Below are positions 44,269 through 51,937 of a DNA stretch of 64,000 bases, piece after piece. Numbering within the stretch: position 1 is the stretch's first letter; every line of letters starts with the position of its first letter. A program made the position numbers and the translations under genes. This DNA is from Sulfurimicrobium sp963741495 (GTDB lineage: Bacteria > Pseudomonadota > Gammaproteobacteria > Burkholderiales > Sulfuricellaceae), in NCBI GenBank assembly GCA_963741495.1, contig CAVUID010000014.1, forward strand, positions 12,424 to 76,423, written 5' to 3'. Under the pieces are notes generated by a model that had not been told where the DNA came from, did not search any database, and was given only the letters and a program-made list of their open reading frames with translations.

Positions 44269-45703
44269 TTATACGCAATCCACAATCTTGAGGGTGCGGC
44301 TAATCAGCAAGTCGATTTCTTCTTCGCTGATGATATACGGTGGCATGAAATACACGGTGTTACCCATCGGGCGCAGCAGCAATTCCTGTTGCAGCGCCTG
44401 CTGGTAGAAGGTGCGCGAAAAGTGCGGCGTGCTGCTTTCGACCTCGAACGCCCAGATCATGCCGGTGTGGCGAAAGTTTTTCACTCTGGGATGTTCGCTC
44501 AGCGGAAGTGCTGCCTGGTTGAAATAAGCGGCCTTTAAGCGATTGGCTTCGATCACCTTGTCCTGCTCGAAGATGTCCAGTGTCGCCAGCGCGGCGCGGC
44601 AGGCCAGCGCGTTGCCGGTGTAGGAGTGGGAATGCAGGAAACCTTTGGCCGTTTCATCGTGGTAAAACGCCTGAAAAACCTCATCGGTGGTCAGCACGGC
44701 CGAGAGCGGCAGATAGCCGCCAGTGATGCCTTTAGACAAGCACATGAAATCGGGCCGGATGCCGGCTTGTTCAAAGGCGAATAGGGTTCCGGTGCGGCCA
44801 GAAGCGCTGCTCCCGGACTCGGTGGGCGCGGAGCGCCGGGTGCGGGAAGGGGGCGCGGTTTCGGCATGCGTATCTGTCGATGAACGTATATTGGCTTGAT
44901 CAAAGGCGAACATGGTTCCGGTGCGGCCGAAACCCACCGCAATTTCATCGGCAATCAGATGGATGTTGAATTCGTCGCAGATCGCCCGCGCCTGGCGCAG
45001 ATACTCTGCATCGTACATGCCCATGCCTGCTGCGCCCTGCACCAGCGGTTCGATGATGAATGCCGCAGTTGTCGGCATGGTGCTGTTCCAGGTGGGTGCG
45101 CAGGTGTCCGGCGCAGCGAATTGCATAATCCCTGGGCGATTCCCCGGCTTCGGCATGGCGCCAGTCAGGCGTTGGTACTTGCGTGCTTTGCCGCAGCAGC
45201 GGTGCATAGGTGTCCTTGAACAGCGCGACATCGGTAACCGAAAGCGCACCGATGGTTTCGCCGTGATAGCTGTTTTGCAGGCTGATGAAGCGGGTTTTTT
45301 CTGGCTGGCCGCTATTGCGCCAGTAATGGAAGCTCATCTTCAGGGCAATTTCAGTTGCCGAGGCGCCATCCGAGCCGTAAAAGCAGTGCCCCAGACCGGT
45401 AAGGCCTGACAGGCGTTCGGAAAGCTCGATCACCGGCTGGTGCGTGAAACCGGCCAGAATCACGTGTTCCAGCTTGTCCAGTTGATCCTTGAGCGCCGCA
45501 TTGATGCGCGGGTTGCAATGGCCGAACAGGTTGACCCACCACGAACTGATGGCATCGAGATAGCGCTTGCCCTCGAAATCGTACAGCCACATGCCCTGCC
45601 CCCGGGCAATGGGGACAAGCGGCAGGGTCTCGAACTGTTTCATCTGGCTGCATGGATGCCACACGGCATTAAGGCTGCGCTGCAGGAAGTCTTCGTTTTT
45701 CAT
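44269..45703 (-). CDS. bioA: adenosylmethionine-8-amino-7-oxononanoate aminotransferase BioA, frame broken once and with internal insertion
   Basis: Biotin-pathway PLP aminotransferase (KAPA to DAPA using SAM). N-terminal WHPCSQMKQFE, WWVNLFGHCNPRI, YHGETIGALSVTD and the Schiff-base Lys in MCLSKGITGGYLPL are present. An extra A near 45069-45072 shifts the frame between RTHLEQHHAD and TAAFIIEPLVQG. Between VGFGRTGTMFAFDQANI and RPDFMCL there are 43 extra residues: 29 of Ser/Thr/Arg-rich sequence and a second GRTGTLFAFEQAGI. This matches a 35-base direct repeat (44765-44799 and 44894-44928). Whether the enzyme still works is unclear. Confidence 0.88.
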
Positions 45704-46000
45704 GGGTGAATAATTGATTTATTGATCGATCTGCAGGTTAAGGCCATTGCTTCTTTGCTTATCCGGTGGGCGCGAACTGCATAAATTTGGAGTCTACGCC
45801 ATCAGGCGGGGAATCGCACAGCGAGGCATTCAGGTTTAGATATGCCCTAAATAGTTGAGCGTCATTTGGCATACCGGCTTGGCAGCCATGAAATACAGTG
45901 TTTGCTTTATCGCAAGCTTACGTTCTCGACTCTATTCTTGATCCAAGACCGCAGCAACCGTGTCCTTTCGGTTGCTGGTATAGACCAAAGGAGAAAGAAA
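45704..46000 (+). promoter_or_regulatory. dsrA upstream region
   Basis: 297 bases between the divergent bioA and dsrA starts. No gene is supported. The dsrA frame is open back to 45866, but AGGAG at about 45989-45993, 7 bases before ATG 46001, fixes the start. I see no convincing -35/-10 pair. Confidence 0.4.
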
Positions 46001-47293
46001 ATGAGCAAGAAAAAATCAATTACCCCCATGCTGGATGAACTGGAGTCTGGGCCGTGGCCCAGCTTTGTCACCGGGATCAAGCGTCTGGCCGAGAAAAACC
46101 CCATGGCGTCAGGATTGCTGGGGCAGCTTGAGCATTCCTACAAAACCCGCCGAGGCTACTGGAAAGGCGGCACGGTTGGCGTGTTCGGCTATGGTGGGGG
46201 CGTCATTCCGCGCTTTACTGAACTCAAGGATGAAAACGACAAGCCCTTGTTTCCGGAGGCGGCCGAATTCCACACGCTGCGAGTTCAGCCACCTGCCGGG
46301 ATGCATTACGACACCCAGACCTTGCGACAATTCGCCGATATCTGGGAGCAATATGGTTCAGGGCTGATTGCTTTCCACGGGCAGTCTGGCGACATCATGT
46401 TTCAGGGCATTACGAGCGAAAAACTTCAGCCTGCATGGGAAGCCATCAATGCGATGGGGTTCGATTTGGGAGGCGCGGGGCCGGCCTTGCGCACATCCAT
46501 GTCATGCGTCGGCGCGTCACGTTGCGAAATGTCCTGCTATGACGAAGCGAAAGCCCTGCGCACCGTGATCAACAGCAATCTGGACGATATGCACCGGCCA
46601 TCCCTGCCCTACAAGTTCAAGTTCAAGTTTTCCGGCTGCCCGAATGATTGCGTGAACTCAATTCAGCGCTCGGACATGGCCACCATTGGTATCTGGCGGG
46701 ACAACATTCAGGTCAATGAACAGCTGGCGCGCGACTACCTGAAAACCCACGGCATGGGGAAACTGGTCAATGATGTGATCAGGAAGTGTCCCACTCAGGC
46801 GATTACGCTGGCAAAAAAAGGCGAAACGCTTTCCGGTGACAGTATCTCCAGCGTGGCGGTGGATGATGAAAATGTGTTGCAGATCGAGAATCACGATTGC
46901 GTCCGCTGTATGCACTGCCTGAATGTCATGCCTGGCGCCTTGTTGCCGGGCAAAGACAAGGGGGTGACGGTGCTGGTGGGCGGGAAAAGCGTGCTGAAAA
47001 TCGGTGCGACCATGGGAACGGTAATCATCCCGTTCATGAAGCTGGAGTCGGATGAGGATTTCGAAAAACTTCAGAATCTCTCTCGCAGTATTCTGGATTT
47101 TTTCGCCGAGAATGCCCTCGAGCACGAACGCACAGGTGAAATGATCGAACGCATCGGTTTGGTGAATTTCCTGGAAGGAATCGGGATTGAGATTAGCCCG
47201 GAAATGATCACGCATCCAAGATCAAATCCCTATGCGCGGATGGATGATTGGGATGAAGAAGTTGAAAAATGGAATCGGCGCGCTTCCGCTTAG
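46001..47293 (+). CDS. dsrA: reverse-type dissimilatory sulfite reductase alpha subunit, without dsrB
   Basis: 430 residues, complete. Start MSKKKSITPMLDELESGPWP and end RMDDWDEEVEKWNRRA are those of oxidative-type DsrA of sulfur oxidisers. The siroheme/[4Fe-4S] ligands are Cys169, Cys175, Cys213 and Cys217 (SCVGASRCEMSC, SGCPNDCVN); the inserted ferredoxin domain has Cys263, Cys300, Cys303 and Cys306 (KCPTQAI, DCVRCMHC). Known enzymes are alpha2beta2 with DsrB. Here no dsrB or other dsr gene follows; a hairpin and an Xre-RES toxin-antitoxin pair come next. It could be a second copy with the main operon elsewhere. Confidence 0.93.
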   Translation: MSKKKSITPMLDELESGPWPSFVTGIKRLAEKNPMASGLLGQLEHSYKTRRGYWKGGTVGVFGYGGGVIPRFTELKDENDKPLFPEAAEFHTLRVQPPAGMHYDTQTLRQFADIWEQYGSGLIAFHGQSGDIMFQGITSEKLQPAWEAINAMGFDLGGAGPALRTSMSCVGASRCEMSCYDEAKALRTVINSNLDDMHRPSLPYKFKFKFSGCPNDCVNSIQRSDMATIGIWRDNIQVNEQLARDYLKTHGMGKLVNDVIRKCPTQAITLAKKGETLSGDSISSVAVDDENVLQIENHDCVRCMHCLNVMPGALLPGKDKGVTVLVGGKSVLKIGATMGTVIIPFMKLESDEDFEKLQNLSRSILDFFAENALEHERTGEMIERIGLVNFLEGIGIEISPEMITHPRSNPYARMDDWDEEVEKWNRRASA

Positions 47294-47325
47294 GAAAGGT
47301 CAGAACAAGTGAGCACGGTCTTGCG

Positions 47326-47370
47326 GGCGAAGCAATCTTGTTTTTCGACGAGTTGAAGGATTGCTTCGCC
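47326..47370. repeat. inverted repeat after dsrA (GGCGAAGCAATC)
   Basis: GGCGAAGCAATC (47326-47337) and GATTGCTTCGCC (47359-47370), perfect 12-base arms with a 21-base loop, 33 bases after the dsrA stop. Related to the hairpin at 29931-29996. It may end the dsrA transcript although no T-run follows. Confidence 0.7.
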
Positions 47371-47485
47371 ACTGCGTTCCTCGTGATAACCACTTATTCA
47401 GGTTCGCCTAGACGCCAATGCCGCCGTGCACCATGAGTCATGAATTTAGCGGCGCAGTGATACTTAATGAGAGGGTGTCTCAAAT

Positions 47486-47530
47486 TTGTGCAAATCGAAC
47501 ATTAATTGTCTATAATATGCATTATGCACA
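47486..47530 (+). promoter_or_regulatory. promoter and possible operator of the Xre-RES pair
   Basis: A perfect -10 TATAAT (47511-47516) with a weak TTGTGC (47486-47491) 19 bases upstream. TGTGCA (47487-47492) and TGCACA (47525-47530) form an inverted pair that brackets the promoter, as expected for autorepression by an Xre antitoxin. Confidence 0.5.
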
Positions 47531-47555
47531 ATCCATATTAGAGAAAGGGCCTAAA

Positions 47556-47915
47556 ATGAACCTCGCCGCCATTCAGGACATCGACAAAGCCAGCGTCCTC
47601 GCAGAAGCACTCATCAATGCCGGAAAAAATCTAGGCCTGAACCAAGCCTATTTGGGAGACATCATTGGCAAGGATCGCTCCGCCATCAGCCGTGGACGGA
47701 TTGAACCGGGCAGTAAAGCCGGTGAATTGGCGCTGCTGTTTATCCGCTGCTACCGCGCCCTTTACGTCCTGGTGGGGGGAAATTACCAGCAGATGCAGCA
47801 TTGGATGCAAACAGAAAACATCCATACAGGCGGCATACCGGCTGAGCAGGCAAAAACGGTACAAGGCCTGGTCACTGTGCTGGAATACCTGGATGCTATG
47901 CGGGGAAAACTGTAA
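47556..47915 (+). CDS. Xre/MbcA/ParS-type antitoxin
   Basis: 119 residues. The N-terminal part has a helix-turn-helix (LGLNQAYLGDIIGKDRSAIS). The C-terminal DUF2384-like part (RALYVLVGGNYQQMQHWMQ, NIHTGGIPAEQAKTVQG) is the toxin-binding domain that often inserts into the RES active site. ATG 47556 follows AGAAAGGGCC. It is immediately followed by the RES gene with no spacer. Confidence 0.88.
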   Translation: MNLAAIQDIDKASVLAEALINAGKNLGLNQAYLGDIIGKDRSAISRGRIEPGSKAGELALLFIRCYRALYVLVGGNYQQMQHWMQTENIHTGGIPAEQAKTVQGLVTVLEYLDAMRGKL

Positions 47916-48662
47916 GTGGTGGACTGGAATGCCTGCCTGGCAGACGCCAAGCAGGTCAAACTCTCAGGCAGCTTGCTTCGTCTCGTGGAAAGCCAGGAAC
48001 AGGTGGCCACACACCAGCTTGTCAGTTCACTTGACCGGCAGGCCGCACTCGAAGACATGCTGGAAGCAACCAAGCCGCCTTTACGCAAAGGTTCCGAAGG
48101 CCTTCATTATCTCCTGGCCACGCCGTTTCGCTACCCGCCCCTGAAGCATGGTTCCCGCTTTGGCTCGCGCAACGAACCCAGTCTGTTTTACGGTTCTCAG
48201 GAAACCAGGACTGTCCTTATGGAAGCAGCCTACTACCGCTTCGTGTTCTGGTCTGGCATGACGACACCTCCATTCGGCAAGTTAGACACCCAGCACACTC
48301 TATTCGAGGCAAGCTATCAGACTGACAGGGGCTTCAGGCTACAAGCGCCGCCGTTCGCAACATATCGTGCCGAACTCACCCATCCCGCTGATTACCAGGC
48401 CAGCCAGGAACTCGGTGCTATCCTGCGAAAAGGCGGCATCCAAGCCTTTGAATTTACGTCAGCTCGTAATCCTGAAGGAGGCATCAATGTTGCACTGTTC
48501 ACACCCGAAGCCTTCCCTGGAAAAAAACCCATTTCACAAGAACCCTGGTTCTGCGAATTAACGGGAGGGCGAGTCAGATTCCATGCCACCCACGGCACAG
48601 GTATCCATGAATTTCCTATTGAGATTTTTCTGGTGGGCGGCAAACTTCCGCAGCCCGCTTAA
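47916..48662 (+). CDS. RES-domain toxin
   Basis: 248 residues from GTG 47916, which directly follows the antitoxin stop. The RES domain (about 75-225) shows RFGSRNEPSLFYGSQETRTV, LMEAAYYRFVF and the late Ser/Asn-rich strand EFTSARNPEGG. RES toxins degrade or ADP-ribosylate using NAD+ and arrest growth in known cases. An N-terminal helical region precedes the domain. Confidence 0.87.
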   Translation: MVDWNACLADAKQVKLSGSLLRLVESQEQVATHQLVSSLDRQAALEDMLEATKPPLRKGSEGLHYLLATPFRYPPLKHGSRFGSRNEPSLFYGSQETRTVLMEAAYYRFVFWSGMTTPPFGKLDTQHTLFEASYQTDRGFRLQAPPFATYRAELTHPADYQASQELGAILRKGGIQAFEFTSARNPEGGINVALFTPEAFPGKKPISQEPWFCELTGGRVRFHATHGTGIHEFPIEIFLVGGKLPQPA

Positions 48663-48811
48663 ATAAAGATAATTAATGGCTTGGACAGCAAGATGATTGG
48701 TTGGAGATTAGCGTGCGTTAAGTCCGTTTTCAATCACTGAATCCGGATGCCCGTTTTTATTAAATGTTAGTAAGAGCTACCGCTGGATACATTGACCACT
48801 GTAATGGCGGA

Positions 48812-48853
48812 CTATCAACTTTATTGGCAAAGCTATCAACATTATTGGCGAAC
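48812..48853. repeat. two tandem 21-base units upstream of the groES promoter
   Basis: CTATCAACTTTATTGGCAAAG followed at once by CTATCAACATTATTGGCGAA and C; 3 differences in 21 bases. They end 24 bases before the groES -35 box. Otherwise 48663-48877 holds nothing I can identify. Confidence 0.65.
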
Positions 48854-48877
48854 GACAACAATTTCATTCGAATGCCC

Positions 48878-48906
48878 TTGAAATTTGAAGGGGCTATCCC
48901 TATTAT
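48878..48906 (+). promoter_or_regulatory. groESL promoter
   Basis: TTGAAA (48878-48883), exactly 17 bases, TATTAT (48901-48906): a good sigma-70 promoter, directly abutting the CIRCE operator. No sigma-32 consensus is obvious. Confidence 0.75.
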
Positions 48907-48932
48907 TAGCACTCGCCAGACGTGAGTGCTAA
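48906..48932. promoter_or_regulatory. CIRCE operator (HrcA-binding site)
   Basis: TTAGCACTC, 9 bases, GAGTGCTAA: a perfect match to the CIRCE consensus. It overlaps the transcription start region of groESL, so heat-shock control by the HrcA repressor is expected. hrcA itself is not in the window. Confidence 0.97.
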
Positions 48933-48984
48933 TAACTCCGTCGCCATGAGATTTCAAAAGTTAAACCAACAGGAGATTCAAGCA

Positions 48985-49275
48985 ATGAAAATTCGTCCTT
49001 TGCATGACCGCGTGATCGTCAAGCGCCTTGAAGCAGAAGAAAAAACTTCGTCCGGTATTGTGCTGCCAGGCAATGCGGCAGAGAAGCCGGATATGGGTCT
49101 GGTTCAGGCCGTGGGCGAAGGCAAGGTCATGGATAATGGTTCGCTGCGCGCGCTGTCCCTGAAAGTGGGCGACAAGGTTATTTTCGGCAAATACTCCGGC
49201 CAGGCCGTTAAGGTTGACGGCGACGAGCTGCTGGTGATGCGCGAAGAAGACGTGATGGGCGTGATCGAAGGCTAA
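48985..49275 (+). CDS. groES: co-chaperonin GroES
   Basis: 96 residues beginning MKIRPLHDRVIVKRLEAEEK, with the mobile loop KTSSGIVLPGNAAEKPD and the dome. It caps GroEL during folding. AGGAGA precedes ATG 48985; upstream in-frame sequence runs into the CIRCE site and is not coding. Confidence 0.98.
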   Translation: MKIRPLHDRVIVKRLEAEEKTSSGIVLPGNAAEKPDMGLVQAVGEGKVMDNGSLRALSLKVGDKVIFGKYSGQAVKVDGDELLVMREEDVMGVIEG

Positions 49276-49304
49276 CGGTTGAAACAATACGAAAAATCAT
49301 GTTC

Positions 49305-49350
49305 GTAGGTCGGGTTTCAACCCGACATCTCGGGCTAAAGCCCGGCCTAC
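49305..49350. repeat. GTAGGTCGG palindromic repeat, copy 3
   Basis: GTAGGTCGGGTTTCAACCCG, ACATCT, then CGGGCTAAAGCCCGGCCTAC: the fullest copy of the family, two nested stem-loops. It fills the groES-groEL spacer and would be part of the shared mRNA. Confidence 0.85.
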
Positions 49351-49380
49351 GGTCAAAGAATTCTTAAGGAGATTTAGAAC

Positions 49381-51024
49381 ATGGCAGCTAAAGACGTAAA
49401 ATTTGGTGATGACGTACGTCACCGCATGGTGGCCGGTGTGAACATTCTGGCCAATGCAGTAAAAGTGACTCTCGGTCCTAAAGGCCGCAACGTGGTTCTG
49501 GAGCGCTCTTTCGGCGCCCCCACCATCACCAAGGACGGTGTGTCCGTGGCCAAGGAAATCGAGCTGAAAGACAAGTTCGAAAACATGGGTGCCCAGATGG
49601 TGAAGGAAGTGGCTTCCAAAACTTCCGACGTGGCAGGTGACGGCACGACCACTGCAACCGTTCTGGCTCAGGCGATCGTGCGCGAAGGCATGAAATCCGT
49701 CGCGGCCGGCATGAACCCGATGGATCTCAAGCGCGGTATCGACAAGGCTGTTGAAGCCATCATCGCCGAACTGAAAAACATTTCCAAGCCTTGCACCACC
49801 AACAAGGAAATTGCCCAGGTAGGTTCCATTTCCGCCAACTCCGATGCCAATATCGGCGACATCATTGCCCAGGCCATGGACAAGGTCGGCAAGGAAGGCG
49901 TGATCACCGTGGAAGACGGTTCCGGTCTGGAAAACGAGTTGGACGTGGTTGAAGGCATGCAGTTCGACCGCGGTTACCTTTCCCCTTACTTCATCAACAA
50001 TGCAGAGCGTCAGATCGCTGCGATGGAAAACCCTTTCATCCTGCTGCACGACAAGAAAATTTCCAACATCCGTGATCTGCTGCCAGTTCTGGAGCAAGTG
50101 GCCAAGGCCGGCAAACCTCTGCTGATCATCGCTGAAGACGTGGACGGCGAAGCGCTGGCTACCCTGGTGGTGAACAACATCCGCGGTATTCTCAAGACGG
50201 TTGCCGTCAAGGCGCCAGGCTTCGGCGATCGCCGCAAGGCCATGCTGGAAGATATCGCCATCCTGACCGGCGGCACTGTGATTGCCGAAGAAGTGGGCCT
50301 GACGCTGGAAAAAGCCACCCTGAACGATCTGGGCCAGGCCAAGCGCATCGAAGTGGGCAAGGAAGAAACCACCATTATCGACGGTGCCGGCAACGAAGAA
50401 ACCATCCAGGGCCGCGTCACTCAGATCCGTAAGCAGATCGAAGAAACCACCAGCGATTACGACCGTGAAAAACTGCAGGAACGTGTAGCCAAGCTGGCTG
50501 GCGGCGTGGCTGTGATCAAGGTCGGCGCTGCAACCGAAGTGGAAATGAAAGAGAAGAAAGCCCGCGTGGAAGACGCACTGCACGCTACTCGCGCTGCTGT
50601 TGAAGAAGGCATTGTGGCCGGTGGCGGCGTGGCACTGCTCCGCGCCCGTTCCGCGATTACCAGCTTGAAGGGTATTAACCACGACCAGGATGCCGGTATC
50701 GCTATCGTGCTGCGTTCCATCGAAGAACCATTGCGCCAGATCGTTGCAAACGCAGGTGATGAGCCTTCCGTGGTGGTGAACAAGGTGTCTGAAGGTAAAG
50801 GTAACTTTGGTTACAACGCTGGCACCGGCGAATACGGCGATATGGTGGAAATGGGCGTGCTCGATCCTACCAAAGTGACCCGTTACGCGCTGCAGAATGC
50901 GGCTTCCGTGGCCGGTCTGATGCTGACGACTGACTGCATGGTAGCCGAAATGCCGAAGGAAGATTCCGCTGGTGGCATGGGCGGCGGCATGGGTGGCATG
51001 GGCGGCATGGAAGGCATGATGTAA
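49381..51024 (+). CDS. groEL: chaperonin GroEL
   Basis: 547 residues, complete, starting MAAKDVKFGDDVRHRMVAG, with the ATP-binding GPKGRNVVLE and GDGTTTATVLA, and the Gly-Met tail GGMGGGMGGMGGMEGMM. It forms the double-ring folding chamber. AAGGAG precedes the ATG by 10 bases. Confidence 0.99.
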   Translation: MAAKDVKFGDDVRHRMVAGVNILANAVKVTLGPKGRNVVLERSFGAPTITKDGVSVAKEIELKDKFENMGAQMVKEVASKTSDVAGDGTTTATVLAQAIVREGMKSVAAGMNPMDLKRGIDKAVEAIIAELKNISKPCTTNKEIAQVGSISANSDANIGDIIAQAMDKVGKEGVITVEDGSGLENELDVVEGMQFDRGYLSPYFINNAERQIAAMENPFILLHDKKISNIRDLLPVLEQVAKAGKPLLIIAEDVDGEALATLVVNNIRGILKTVAVKAPGFGDRRKAMLEDIAILTGGTVIAEEVGLTLEKATLNDLGQAKRIEVGKEETTIIDGAGNEETIQGRVTQIRKQIEETTSDYDREKLQERVAKLAGGVAVIKVGAATEVEMKEKKARVEDALHATRAAVEEGIVAGGGVALLRARSAITSLKGINHDQDAGIAIVLRSIEEPLRQIVANAGDEPSVVVNKVSEGKGNFGYNAGTGEYGDMVEMGVLDPTKVTRYALQNAASVAGLMLTTDCMVAEMPKEDSAGGMGGGMGGMGGMEGMM

Positions 51025-51051
51025 TTCCAGCTTTGCCTTAAAGCAGCAAGC

Positions 51052-51087
51052 AACAAGGGCCGTAGATCATGCGGCCCTTGTTTTTTA
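51052..51087 (+). terminator. rho-independent terminator of groESL
   Basis: ACAAGGGCCG, 9-base loop, CGGCCCTTGT then TTTTTT: a perfect 10-base stem with a T-run. Confidence 0.93.
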
Positions 51088-51176
51088 TAAAAAGCGTTGT
51101 CGGGGTTTGGAAAAACAGTCTCACTCTGTTAGAATCTTCGCTTTTCCCATTTAATTTCTGTTTAGAGAAAGCCGAT

Positions 51177-51389
51177 ATGCCAAGTGTTCGCGTAAAAGAA
51201 GGTGAACCGTTTGACGTCGCATTGCGTCGTTTCCGCCGTACCATCGAACGTTCCGGTCTGCTCAACGAACTGCGTGCTCGCGAGTTCTACGAGAAGCCAA
51301 CTGCCGAGCGCAAGCGCAAAGGCGCTGCTGCCGTGAAACGTCATTACAAGCGCCTGCGCAGCCAGATGCTGCCGACCAAGCTGTACTAA
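51177..51389 (+). CDS. rpsU: 30S ribosomal protein S21
   Basis: 70 residues starting MPSVRVKEGEPFDVALRRF, very basic, with the bS21 core RSGLLNELRAREFYEKPTAE. ATG 51177 matches the family N-terminus. First gene of the rpsU-dnaG-rpoD macromolecular synthesis cluster, here with yqeY inserted as in many Betaproteobacteria. Confidence 0.98.
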   Translation: MPSVRVKEGEPFDVALRRFRRTIERSGLLNELRAREFYEKPTAERKRKGAAAVKRHYKRLRSQMLPTKLY

Positions 51390-51406
51390 GAAAACATTCC
51401 CCTTTC

Positions 51407-51853
51407 ATGAGTCTTAGAGCACGTATCACCGAAGATATGAAAGCGGCGATGCGCGCCAAGGATACGCCGCGTCTTGGCGCTATCCGCCTGCTCCAGGCTG
51501 CTATCAAGCAGCGCGAAGTGGACGAACGTATCGAGCTGGATGATGCGCAGGTGGTTGCGGTGATCGAAAAAATGCTCAAGCAGCGTCGAGATTCGATTTC
51601 CCAGTACGAAGCCGCTAAGCGCGACGATCTGGCGGATGTCGAGAAGTTTGAAGTATCGGTGCTTCAGGCTTACATGCCGCAGGCCCTGTCAGATGTCGAA
51701 GTGGACCAGATGGTGGTGGATGCAATTGCTGCTTCTGGTGCCGCTGGCGTAAAAGACATGGGCAAAGTGATGGCCGCAGTGAAACCGCAAGTGGCAGGCC
51801 GGGCCGATATGGGCAAGGTTTCCGCGCTGATCAAGGCGAAGCTGGGCGCCTGA
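51407..51853 (+). CDS. yqeY: GatB/YqeY domain protein
   Basis: 148 residues, all helical, starting MSLRARITEDMKAAMRAKD, with RLLQAAIKQREVDER and a C-terminal MGKVMAAVKPQVAGRADMG. It resembles the tRNA-binding tail domain of GatB; exact function unknown. Between rpsU and dnaG, 17 bases after rpsU. Confidence 0.93.
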   Translation: MSLRARITEDMKAAMRAKDTPRLGAIRLLQAAIKQREVDERIELDDAQVVAVIEKMLKQRRDSISQYEAAKRDDLADVEKFEVSVLQAYMPQALSDVEVDQMVVDAIAASGAAGVKDMGKVMAAVKPQVAGRADMGKVSALIKAKLGA

Positions 51854-51885
51854 GTGCTCTTTTGCCTGCTAAGGGCTTGAACTAA

Positions 51886-51919
51886 AAGCGCCGGGATTTT
51901 ACCTGGCGTTTTCCTTTTT
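51886..51919 (+). terminator. hairpin with T-run upstream of dnaG
   Basis: CGCCGGG, ATTTTA, CCTGGCG (one G-T pair) then TTTTCCTTTTT. This matches the known arrangement in which an internal terminator between rpsU and dnaG keeps primase levels low. Confidence 0.75.
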
Positions 51920-51937
51920 CCGGGTTTGCGCCAGCTT

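Noticed and set aside
45866..46000. N-terminal extension of DsrA to 45866
   Set aside because: A strong ribosome-binding site precedes ATG 46001 and the protein then starts exactly as the family does.
49297..50682. 461-codon open frame opposite groEL
   Set aside because: It is antisense to a perfectly conserved groEL and has a His/Gln-rich composition typical of shadow frames.
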